Notes under the pieces: model-generated
The model's database searches: none
What the model was told of the DNA's origin: nothing
Seen by the model: the letters and a program-made list of their open reading frames with translations, nothing else
Shown here: positions 1-12,800 of the stretch, piece after piece
How the letters are laid out: each line of letters begins with the position of its first letter
How positions within the stretch are numbered: position 1 is the first letter of the stretch
DNA from: Tubulanus polymorphus
Taxonomy: Eukaryota > Nemertea > Palaeonemertea > Tubulaniformes > Tubulanidae
Direction: 5' to 3'
Assembly (NCBI RefSeq): GCF_964204645.1
Contig: NC_134031.1
Location: 10,638,501-10,702,500 of the forward strand
DNA length: 64,000 nucleotides
Made by a program: the position numbers and the translations under genes

Positions 1-616
1 TAAAATTCACGCATCATCCAAAGTGATTATCGTGACCAACACCACGCAGAATTTTTAACTTTTGAAATCTATCAAACTTTTCAACAAAAGATATGTAATA
101 TTTTGTTTTGAAATCAAATTTCGGGGATTTTTACCTGTGGGATTTCACCTTGTCGAATTTTTACCAGGTGGGGGCACCGGGATTATTACCTGTTACCCAT
201 TTATAGAAATGGATACATACCACCGTAGCACGTCGTATATAAATATAAAGAATTAAAGTGGTTGTCTATCTCTTTTGATGATAAACTTTAGTTAATTTTG
301 AAATATTTCCAAACTATAACGAAATAATCTATAAACATCCAAAATTAGAATTGTCAGTGAATTTTTAAAGTGAAGCCTTACATATGGTGACCTGTTCGAA
401 CTATCAACATTGTCAGTTTCAACTATCAAAAATGTACCTGATGTATAAGTCGACCTACATTTTATGAATATGATTTCTGGTGTCAGATTTGCCGGCAAAT
501 CATGTAAGTAGCTTCAGTTTTTCCATTTTATGGATTAAGTATTACTCTAACAACGGTGTGCACCACCACAGTGTGCTAGTATACAGTTCATAAAAAATCA
601 TGAAAGATTAACTCAC
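1..616. other. Left-edge intron of UBR4, no feature seen
   Basis: AT-rich sequence downstream of the last visible UBR4 exon. I searched both strands for the next conserved UBR4 block and found none, so the next exon lies beyond the left edge. A short G-rich patch near 165-185 has no recognisable partner. Confidence 0.6.
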
Positions 617-838
617 AAGCGTTATAAGCTGATCATATTGCAAATTGATAGCTCCTACAGTTGCAGCAACCGTCAAATCATTTGCATTTTTACCACACAA
701 ATTTCTGACTTCTTTTATATGAGTTGAGAGAGCATGTAGGTCACGTAATTGTCGATATTTTTCTTTCGAGCCGCAGATAAACAGCAACAATTTACGAACT
801 TGTCGCCGAACAAATGGAGCTTGCTGTGTCATCATATA
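617..838 (-). CDS. UBR4: UBR4 exon (34th visible)
   Basis: 74 codons in phase 0, residues 1787-1860. Acceptor TTTTTTTCAG, donor GTGAGT. Contains the strongly conserved block [12 protein letters not shown]-like (here [12 protein letters not shown]) followed by [16 protein letters not shown], one of the best conserved parts of the family's helical-repeat region. The segment after DLH is more variable. Confidence 0.96.
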
Positions 839-3800
839 CTGAAAAAAAGATTGGAATACAAAGAGTGGTCGGAGGATTCATTTCACACAAACATATGGTT
901 TTTGGCTATTGGTTACTTCGGGTTTTCAATTACGTAGAACAAGAGCCCCAAGCGGCACTATTAGCAGCCTGTCAGTTTTCCATAAAATGGCAAATGATGC
1001 ATTATGTGGATTATATTTGTCAAAATACACTCCCAGGTCAGAGTAAATACCTATAATTTACTTTCACAAGTAGCACATACAGGGAGCTGGCAGGAACAAA
1101 TACCTCAGATCAATCTTTTCCCTTGGTCTTATTGATTTGAATGCAGAATAGAATTGAATTTCCTTAAATTGAATTGGAGTTTATGTTATCTTTGTTCAAT
1201 AAATCAAAATTGAATTGGATTTTATAAATTTTGCAGAATAAAATTTGATTGAATTTGCAGTTTGAGTACATGGCTAAAGAGCATATCAAGGTCATCCATG
1301 TGATTTGAGAAAAAGAATTTTTCCTGTACTTTGAATAATTGTCAATGATATTTTCTCTAGTGCAAATTCGGATATTCCTCCCAAAAACCAAATCAACTTA
1401 AGATTTCACAGAAATCAATCTTGTAATACAATTTCAAATCTCAAAATCGAAAACCCGGAAGTAAAACAATAGACTATACCGCGGGTTCACGTAAACACCT
1501 GCTGATTTCAGCGGCTAAGCCAATCAAAGAGGAATCTAAGCTGGCTTTTTAAAACTGATATTTTTGCGTTCAGATTTTCGCGAAAAAGCTCATGTAAATT
1601 TTATCAAGGCTCTGTTTCAAAATTCAGGGATGAGAACGCCGACCTGTAAAATCCGCGGGTTATTTTTCTTGAGTGACATACGCGAACCAGCTGACGGCGT
1701 AGCCGTCACCAATAGCGAGCGCCTAAGGCGCGAAGCTATTTCGGGGGGGTTTGGGGGCCCTCCCCCAAGAAAATTTTAGAAATTAAATACGTTTTCCGAG
1801 CACTTAGAGCGATCTCGAGCCCATGAACGACTATTATATTTTGGAAGGTAATGGCTAGTTCCAATGTGGTACATCCTCATTTGATGACATTCAGCATCTC
1901 ATGCATTACGGGTCGAGCCCTGAATTATTGCAGTAAAAATGCGCCGATGAATGCTCACTAAAAATCATCACCAAGTAGTGTATAATATCCGAAAGCGTTC
2001 GCCACACACACGCAGCAAGAGTAAGTAGACCTATATACGTTACTACTGTTGCTGTGCGTGCGTGTCTGCAACCGATCGATAAAATACATACAAACTCATC
2101 GTAGTACAAATGTACATACAAAATCACTGTGTTCCAATGAATATGCATTGAAATGCGATACTTTTACGTGACGATAAGTAAAACAGGCACTGAACGCTTT
2201 TACGGTTCACCTGATTACCGATCGCGCCGGACCAATTGAGTGAGATCATCACCCCCCCCAATACTTTTACATCATTTTAGGACTATTTGGAAAATTGATA
2301 TTTTTCAATACTGAAATCCGCGGGAAACCGCGGATCCGCGGGGAATTCTCATCTCTGAAAATTCAGCTTCATAGGGTTTGGAGAATGGATAATGCTTTAA
2401 TGAATGATTTGTATGAGTATATACTCAGTTGCACAGTAAAAGGGCCTTAGCTCTAGCAACCAAGTCATTTAAATTCGCTCCATTTGTATAGTAGTAGGCT
2501 CAGCCTACGCCTGCCAAAAAATGTTGTCACTATATTACATTTTAATCTTGTGGTAAAACAGACCTGCAAAGAAATCAGAAACACGGAACTAATGGCCAGT
2601 GTTAAGTCTAAATGTCAGAAATCTCATCGTGATCTGCCACAACTGATATCCAGACGTTGTCATAATAGCTCTCTCGTATAAACTATGGTTTCTTCTACAT
2701 CAAATCTTGTTTTACACATGTATTTGTTTCGGCGGAAATCAAAAATCTTGTTCACGCCATTTGTCAATGTTAATACAGAACAGCCACAAATTACTAAACA
2801 ATAAAGAATTATTCTCCCTACTTTCATTTTCAAAATAGATACACCAAACTTATTATACCTGGGATAGATGAAATTGATGAGTTTTTTTTTCTGTAAATTA
2901 ACAATTATCTTATTTCAAATAATTTACAAGGTATGCTCAATGTGTGATTCTTGTAGATTTTCCACCATTGCAAGTATGTCAACAAAATTATCTCAATATA
3001 TCAAACCATATATTTATGCAATCGCCAGGTTATCAATTACTTTCTCGGTTGACGTTCAGTCTACAAGAGAATATGCTATCTTCTCTGCACTTAAATAACT
3101 GATTTCATCTCATTCCAAGCAACTAGCTTTTTTATTTTGATCCCTTGAAGAAACCTGAGATGCTGATACTTTCACACTAGGAACTTGTGAAAATTTGAAG
3201 GCTAAGGATAACAATGGATTATCTTGATTAGGAGTAATAAATCAGGTCACTACAACAACAGATAAGACTTGCTGATGCACCATATCAGTTAAATATCAAG
3301 TTCACTGATTGTTAGAAGATTGTAGTGGAATTCTTTTTTGTATAGTACTTTCTGGGACACCCTGTTTATCCATAACTATAAGTGTTGTGGACTTACTTCA
3401 CACAAAAAGTGGAACCAACTTTGATCAAAGTTAGCCTGCGGTATTGCTTGAGCTCCATCAGCAATCTTCTTAATCTGATAGGGTAAACGCAGAACCATTT
3501 CAGTCAGTAACTGTTGATAATCTTCAAACACATCATTTGCATGACCTGTAAACAAACGAAGTGTATGTTATAGATTGGAAATTCTAAATCAGTATTTACC
3601 CTCTAGATCACAAGCCCCCTTTTATTTGAACAAAAATTAATTCACTCATGAAATTTCACCACAGAGGAACCAGTAAACCACATCTAGTCAAATTTGGCAT
3701 CTAGCCCATTTCAATGAATATGTAGATCATTAACGACCTGTTAGGAGCCATTGAATGAGAGTCATACAGAGAATACAAAATTGTATTAGGGTACATATTC

Positions 3801-6800
3801 CTGACACTAATTTTCATATCACTAAAAGAGGTTTAAATAGGCAATTATATGAATGAACAAAAATATGTTAGAGGTAACAATAACCAAGGAAAAAGGCCAA
3901 TTTTTTCAACAAATAAGAAATTGCTTGTACTCAGCTGGTAATTTAACACACTTATGTGATTGTGTCGGCCATCTTGGATAACATAGACTTAAGTTTTGTA
4001 TTTCTGAGGGATACTTATGTGGGGCACATTTCAGAAGTTACGTTAGTTTGGGACCTATACCGCTTAACATTTTTTGGAATAGCTGGTACCGTAGCGTGGC
4101 GCTGCCACGAGCCACATGACTCAATTTCCTCTGAAACTCAGTGCAAAGAGCCGAGCGGGGAAGACGGGCAGGAATATCCTGTGCAACACGTAAGTATCCC
4201 TCAGAAATAGAAATTTTTTTACGGAAAATTATCATATTTCTTTCAGGATACATTACGTGGAGCACATTTTAGAAAGATTAGCCAAGCACCAGGCGCCGGG
4301 GCGCGTAAGGCTCCCAAAAAATGTGTGTAGGCTAAAATGTGTTCACAAAAGAAAAGCTCGCCATGAAAACTGCGCTTAGACCAAATTACGGAACTAGCCC
4401 ATCCCTCCACGGTAAAAAAAGCCCCACAAAGTTAATTATAACTGCTCCCGGCGCAGAGATTCTGGACTAGACTCACCACCGGAGCAACAGAAAACATAGA
4501 TACCCGTAGAAACAGATATAATCTAGCTTGAGCTCATGTATCTACAGACCATGGCAGAGAATGAATCCTGTTATCAGATCGACAAACACACTCCCCAGGA
4601 TACCCCAGCAGCAAACCCCCAGGCCTAGCTACGGTACAAAAAGAACACAGCCGAAAATAAAGCAATTCATTTAATAATCATTTTGATTTGGATCAAACCG
4701 ATCCGATAGATGAACAGGATGAGAAATGGAATGAGCAGACCCAAGGAAAACCCGAACGCCTTGGGCAATGACTGCTGGGCCTACCGTCGAAAGAGAACCC
4801 AACTATCCTGACACATCCTTCAAATAAAAGTAAGCAAAGGTATTCTGACTACTCCAGAATGCTCCTTGACAAACCTCCTCAATGGATGCGCCTGAAAATG
4901 CTGCCCATGAAGTCGCCATCGAGTGCACCTGATGACTAACAACACGAGTAGACTCGGCATCTACCGATGATAAGGCCTCGATAATGAGTTCTGAAACCCA
5001 CCGAGCAATAGTATCCTTCGTGACATCTCTCGAGTACTGCTCATTCAAAGGATTCAACCGATCCCTCTCTCCTCGAAGTGAGGCTGTCAGACGCATATAA
5101 AATCTTAACGCCCAAACCGGACAAAGCGCCCTGTCCGGAAGGTCGGATTGAACCCAATGAGTTAGGGCATCCACCCTCCACTCTCTACCAACCGCACTCC
5201 ACCCTCCCCTCGCTACAAACTGCACCCAGTCGATTTAGTGATTTTTTTTAGTGATGAAATTGAGGTAAGGGTTGAGAACAACTAAAAGATGACCAGGACT
5301 GAACACATTATGACCAGGTTGAGTCGTTAATGTATGAATTTCAGACCTCCTAGCTGACATTGCGGGGAAAATACGGGGATCAGTAGTCAAGTCCTGGATA
5401 CCAGCCGCCCTGAAAGTATGGCCGATAGCGGATTGGTAACCCTTAATGGTTACCACCTGATGCCGCTTGACCTCAAAAAGAAATAAGAAAAAATCAGCAA
5501 GAGCATCTACAGTAGGAGAGCATGGATCAATCCCCCGTTGACTACACCAATCGCCATAGAGCTTCCACTTGGAGTCATAAAACCTGCCTGTATTAGGATT
5601 GGATAAATCCTGCTTGGATTTAGCGATAAACGAGGAAGCCCTGACTGAAAGCCCTGCACTCGCCAGGTGTCGCTCGACAATGGCCAGGTGTGAAGGTTGA
5701 GCATTTGTAGTGCCGGGTTCCACCGGAAATCCCTCTGAGACAGGACGGATGGAAATTGCGGCAAGCACCTGGAATTGTTGCACATAAGGTTGAGAAGATG
5801 ACTGAACCAAGCCTGAGCTGGCCAACAAGGCGCAATCAGAACTAAAAGACATGAGGACGCCAGCTCTATCTGGTCGAGGACTGCTGATAAGACTTGAATC
5901 GAGGGTACACATAAGCTAGGATCCCGTCCCAGTGGAATGAGAATGCGTCTATCTTCCAGATCATCTGGTCCTGAAAAGGGGACACAAACAGCGGGGAACT
6001 CTTGTTGAACCTCGTGGCTAACAGAACTATCAATGGATCACCCACCAGAGACCCCACTCAAACTGCCACCTCCGGGTGAAACGACCATTCCACAGAAATG
6101 GCCGCATCCTGACGAAAAAGGGCATCGGTAACAACCTTTCTCTTGCCCGCCAGGTGAACCACGGAAATATGGATTCATCAGGCCTGACACCAGATGAGGA
6201 TCTGGTGCCTCTGAAATAAATTGACGATCCTTTTTTCTCGTTGATTCCACGATCAGCAGATAGGTGTACTTTCGTGCTGGTCGACCAGTTGATACCGTGG
6301 ATATTTTGTAGAAAGACTATTAATGAGGTGTGCTCTACTATCGGAAGTGATCCTTTGTCGAACATCTCTTAAAATCCGAATCCAGAAGAGGAGAATACTA
6401 ACTAGTATATTTTTGATTTTCTGACGTGAATATTATTCATTTGATGTATGTCAAAGCTCGCAACTCGCAGGTTGGCCTTTACGCTATAATATCCGGACTA
6501 AAGTTGACATAAGCATAAAACTGACTTGTTAGAGAGTGCATAACTTACAATCTACTATTCAGAACTATGATGATATTAATTATATTTCTCCAAAGTTGGT
6601 AATTACTAAATCAATAGTGTCTATATTCAAACCATCATACTGCTTGGATATGTTATTTTACTGATAATTATAAGATATACACTTTGACATTGAAACTCTA
6701 GTGTAAAATCCTCATTTCATAACACCTCCTTGGTTCTGAAGATAGGCCGTGACTGTCTTGTTGTCGGTGGTTAGCCATACGTGTCTGCCTATCAACCTCC

Positions 6801-9800
6801 TGTGAAAGAACCCCAGGGCTTTGCGGACCGCCAACAGCTCTAAATGGTTGATATGGAGAAGCCTCTCTTGGCGAGACCATCTCCCAGCCTTCTGAGAACT
6901 CTCCAGATGAGCGCCCCAACCTGCATGAATCGCGTTGGTAAAAATTCGGATGGGAGCTTGGAGGGGCATCAGAGATGTACCCTTCCTGAGACTTCCATCA
7001 ACTTAACCCATGACCCAGACATGGAGGAGGGAGCGGAAGTGAAGCCTCCCAATCTCCTGTTGATCATAGCCAGCAGGCCTTCCAAAAACGTTGAAATGGC
7101 TGACTGTGAAGGGGCTCCAGCAGAATCACCGAGGACATGGAGTTTATTTGACTCGGACCAATACCGCGCTGACCAAGGTGTGCAAGAAAGGCCGGATACA
7201 GCTTCCTGGAGCTTCTCCATCCTGGCTTGAGTGGGATACACACAGCCTTTGTGAAAGTCGAAATCCATGCTCAGCTAGGTTAATGTCTGTGGACTTCTCA
7301 AAATTTATTCAAAAGCCCAATTCCTGCAACAGGTCCAGCACCAAGTTGATGGACGCCTGACATTCGTCCTGAGAGTTGCCCACGATTAACCAGTCATTCA
7401 GATATATGAAAACCTTCACCCTCTTTTTGAAGATATTGTTGGAATGGTTTGACAAGCTTGGCGAACACCCAGGGAGCCGAGCTTAAACTGGCGACCATTC
7501 CACTTGACCCAGAGGTAGCGACAAGTCTTGCGATGAGTCAGCACCTGAAAGTATGCGTTCTTCAGCCGCCCATTGACAGGGACAGAGCGCCTGAACCACC
7601 TGCATCTGCGTAATCATGCAAAACTTAGGCACCCCGAGATGTTTGTTGAGAAGGGACAGGTCTCTTATTGTGCGTAGGCCCCAAGAGGCCTAGGGCACTC
7701 CAGCCTGGAGAGGACTTGTTTTGGACCTGCTGGAGTGCGCCCTTCTGTAACAACTCCTCGATTACGGGGGGTGATGCGATGATGACTGACTCAGGGACTG
7801 GATGATTCTATCCATAATCGCCAGGGCATCAGCGACCTCAGAGGGCTCTGCAGTTTCCCGTTCCAGGAGGGCCTGAACCTCTCTGAGCTCATCAAACTTT
7901 TTGGTAAATTTATAAAAAAATATGAAACCCACGGCTTTCAATTTTGCGCATCATAAAAAAAACCAATTACAAAATATATTTTTGCTTAATCCATTCAATT
8001 CACCCATTAGTAGTGAAATTACAGGCTAATGAAATTGCCTTAGAGTGTGCTAAAAATAGCTTTGAGTGTAGTGTATTTAGCATACGACTGATTATCGATT
8101 GGCCAGACTGTCCACATTGGCTAGCTCATGCGAGCCAATAAAAATGGACCTCCAACCGCAGAAATTTGCAGATCTGCGTAAGATTTTCATCCCTACCTTC
8201 CTCAAGGATTACTCGTCAACAACCTTGGAACAGGGACTGTGAAGGGAACATCCTCAGGACTGGAGTTCTGTGACTTCAACAAACTCCGCCTGAAAGGCCT
8301 CAAAATCCTCAAGGGAAAAGAAATTGTTGAGGCAGCCAGCTCCCGAGTTCAAAACCTCCTGCGACAACTCCAGTAAATAGCGTTGAGGACGCTCCCGGCT
8401 CCTACTTAAAGATCGGGACCTCGATGAGGAGCTGCACCCGGAAGCTCGCTCACGGAGAAAAACATGACTCCGGCTTTCCACTGGAGGATGGAAGTCCTGG
8501 TTTGGCTGAGTGAGTTGACCCAATCCCTGGTCCGGCTTTCCATTGGAACAGCAGCGGAACCCAGGCCCGGATATGAATGGGTAAACGGGGCCGAAGCACG
8601 GACAGTTGTCTCGTATAGGCCCGTCTGAGACCCAGTGGTTGGTTCCAGCCAGGTCATGACTGGCCTTCTTACAGACGGAACTGGAGCAAAATCGGGAACC
8701 GGTTCGGGCCGAGGTTTAATGGTCTCTTGGGCCATTGTCACAACAAGAGTGAGGGGGCAGTTGGCTGAGACTCGACGACTCAATGACTTTGTTAGCCCTC
8801 TTGTTGCGGGAATGTCGCACGGGAAATATAACCGAGGGCTCACGTGAGGGAACGCACCCCTACCGAAGGTTGTACCGCGCCACTAGGGGAGGAGGTACCA
8901 GACATATGCACCCACGAACGGGCTTTTTTCTAGGCACAACTGCTTACCCCAAAATTTCAACATCAGTGCATTTATATCTCAGTTAAAATAAGCTCACATC
9001 AGTAGTTTTAATGAATATTTGTCTGTCAGTAGTTTCCAATTAAGCATTTGTAGTTCTATATCATAAAATCAGTAGTTTCCTTTAGAATATCAGTAGTATC
9101 AGAAAACAGAATTAATCAAAAAAATAAAATATAATATTCTTTACTTTTTTAAATTTTTCATTGTTCTTCCGATCATTGAGAAACAAAATCTGAGGATCAG
9201 AAGGATAAAAAACCTCAAGTGTTCTTGATTAACTGACAGTATTTTCAAAATGTGGCATTTGATTTAGCAATATCGATCTTTTCCCGGGAGTGAATCTACT
9301 TATATTATGGAAAAGGTATCAGGTAGGTGCTACCACTAACAAGTGATGAACGGCTAAGTAGTTGGTATTCCCCAAGGGTGAAAATATCTATTAATCAAGG
9401 TCAGGAAAAAAATCGTTTGAAAAGAAAATACATAAAAGAATTTCGTTTTTTATTTTTATTACGCCTTCCGACATTAAACCTACCTTCAAAATAAAATAGG
9501 CTGGCCACACAAAATACAGTAAAAACCACTGTTAAGTAAATGAGTCTTTAACCCCAGGTTTTACCAGATGAAGAATTATTCATCTCAACGTTTATTCATA
9601 CTTGTCTACTACTTAGTATCAGTTTCAGGTCACGATTAAATATTCATTGAAAGTTTATTTATTCAAAAAATTTTCATTCAAACACTGCATGAAAACGTAA
9701 TCATAACGCGTGCGCTGGTATGCTAGCACGACTATGACTATGTGTATAGCGTGTTTAAAGAGATTATTATATTGATCACACACAGCAGCAATGCAGTGAA

Positions 9801-12800
9801 AGGATAGATAGACGCACGTGTACGCTACTGCCTTAATTCAGTGCTAATCAATACTCTGACCCAATTTATGAGCAGTAGAAGTAAATGTACCCGTACTCCC
9901 GCTTTTTTAAAGTTCATAACCATATTCACAGATGTGATCATAAACTATAGCAGTATACAGGAAGATAAAACAAATCCGTATTTTAAAAAGAACAGATAAA
10001 AAATCGTAATTTTAACGGAAAATGCATACCTCCATATTTAGCTAAGGAAGAAATTGAGTCATGTGGCTCGTGGCAACGCCACCATATGGTACCGGGTATT
10101 CCAATACAAAAATATCTAACGGTATAGTTCCTAAACTAAGGTAACTTCTAAAATGTGCCCTATGTAACGCATCTTGAAGGAAATACACTATGGTTCATCC
10201 TTCTCCTTGACTTCACATACAGAGTCATGTGAAAATCATTAATGGAAGTCCAATGGCCCTGAGGCTCACCACCAAATCATTGAGCTCATATTGTCAAAAA
10301 TATTACCGAACTAAATATAAATATATCTATATCATCAAGCTCGCAATTTCATTATTTTACCATCCTTGTATTAAATTAAAATACGCGCAGTCTCATCTGT
10401 GTTTTTTGCACAATTGCACGCATGTGATAATCATAGCCATGTGCATTCTGCATTGATCATTACATCAGGGATTTCAGTACAAGCAACATAACAGTGTCTG
10501 TGTGTAGACAAGCTACCGCAAACAGGTGTTGAAAGACAATACAATATTGACTATTGATTAGATAAATAGTGGTCAGCATTCCAATGTCCACTGATTGTCT
10601 ACTGACAACTTATTTTATCCCTGTCACAATTCTATCCAAGACCATACTAAAATTGAATTTAAACGTATGAAAATATGGTGAAACTGTAAGGTCAAGGTAT
10701 CATCAACTTGTCCTGCTATATCCTAGCCATCTTTCCCGTTGAGGATAAAGTTGTGAGAATGAGAAAGTTGCATTTACCTTTTACATACTGACGTTGGAAG
10801 AAGGGAGCCATATCCAATGATTGTGTTGCCGGATGCGGGCGCAACAGCTGTCCAGGTAGTACATTTGAATCACCATTACTAGCTGTCAACTTCCAGAAAT
10901 CAAGAAGAGACCTCAACACTTTCAAACAATAATTGATAGCATCATTGTTCAAAAGACATGATGCTGTCATATTACTGATGAATGATGAATACTGAAATGT
11001 AATAGAAAATATCCAAAGCTTAGAAGAACTTGCAGATGGTATACACTTTCACATCTCAGTGATGCCCTTGAAAACATCTACTAGAGGTCCTGATTTCATA
11101 TTCTTAGTGAAAATGCAAAATTGGTTCATTTTCATCTAACCAGTGGCTTAAGACTATCATTTTTATACAAACTAGGGGTCCAGGGAGACCATGACCACTT
11201 GGGTTTGAAATGCTTAATTTCAATATGTAACACACCTGGTGAACATATTCTGAATCCAATGACCATGAATATTCGAATGACTCGCCACGATCATAGAACA
11301 TGTCATGAGTTATAATTTTGCAAACTATTGTGGTAACAAAATATGCCTAAGTACCAATATATTATGAAAATACTAAGATTCAAACCCCCTGGAACAATAA
11401 ACAAAAACCAATGACCTTGAAAAACTCCACAATTATAGAACATGTCATGAACTACCCCTTTGCAATTGATCATAGTAACAAAATATGCCTAGGTACCAAT
11501 CTAATAAGGAAATACTATGTCATTCTACTATTTAACGCTCCCTGGTGACCATATAGAATAACATATGTCCTTAAAACTCACCAAAATCATAGATGTCATG
11601 AGATACAACTTTGCAATTGATTGTGGTAACAAAATGTGCATAGGTACAAATATAATATAGAAATATTAAGTTGTATTATTCAACGCCCCCTGGTGGCCAT
11701 AGACAAAAACCAATGACCGTGAAACTCACCAAAAACATAGAACACGTTATGAGCTACAACTTTCCAACCAATTGTGGTAGCACAATATGCTTAGGTAGCA
11801 ATATAATGTGGAAAAACTTTATCCCACCTAGGAATGAGTACTGATGACACCAAGATGGCCGCCAATTGTGTCATAATTGGCTGATCAAAAATCTCAAGTA
11901 TGAACATCCCTTTCCAAAGAATACCCATCACAAATAGAGAATTTCATTATCTCTTACGCCATTTTGCTTCGGGGATGCCAATGACCACTAAATGGCGCTT
12001 AACAATCACTTTGTAAAAGACGATTTAATCATCATCTACGACTTAAAGATCATTTGAGGTAAGCATCGAGCGATTGATTTAAAATCAGTGTGTTATTATG
12101 TTTCTAAGGGTGCCATACTGATGACACCAAGATGGCTGCCAATTGTGTCATAATTGGCTGATCAAAAATACCATTCTCAAGTATAAACATCTCTTTCCAA
12201 AGAATACCCGTCAAAAATAGAGAATTTCATTATCTCTAACGCCATTTTGCTCGGGGTTGCCGATGACCACCAGATGGCGCTTAACAATCACTTTGTAAAA
12301 GACGATTAATTCTTCACCTACGACTTAAAGATCATTTGAGGTAAGCATCGAGCGACTGATTTAAAATCAGAAATATCCTATTGTTTCGCGAAATAAGCGT
12401 ATATTTCGAGCGGCTGCCAACCATTTTAGTTCGAAGTTCATATGCAGTGGTGCTCCTAGTAGGAGGCTGACTATGGGAAGCCGTATAGGCCAAAATGTAT
12501 TCAATTCAATTTAGCTTTAGTGTATTTTCAAGACCCTAACCTGAATTTCAAATAAATTACAGGAATAACAATGATATATTAGGTTAAGAGCCGCATCTCA
12601 TTAGATTATAAAAGATATCACAAGTCTCTGTTTTTACATCTAAGCGGTCTAGCGGGTGCCCCGGTTGAAGGAGATGCGGCGTTTTAACTAGCCATCATTT
12701 CCAAGATAGAATAGGAACTTTCGAATCGCGAATTGACTGGTTTTAGAAAACGTCCGTAGCAGGGCAAAATGCACAATATCAATCCACTTTACTGAGCTAA

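Larger units (their letters stand above)
4803..8850 (-). mobile_element. Decayed DIRS-type retrotransposon (minus strand)
   Basis: Remains of a tyrosine-recombinase retrotransposon in a UBR4 intron. Minus-strand order is gag-like (8843-8254), reverse transcriptase (about 7790-7260) with connection domain (7268-6969), RNase H (6969-6712), the DIRS segment with an ATRFNK-like motif (about 6110-5880), and the recombinase (5912-4803). This order and the RNase H phrase [14 protein letters not shown] are typical of DIRS/Ngaro elements, which use a tyrosine recombinase instead of a DDE integrase. It is clearly dead: frameshifts, stops, lost catalytic residues and AT-rich insertions. Ends were not found; the limits given are those of recognisable coding remains. 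Confidence 0.85.
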
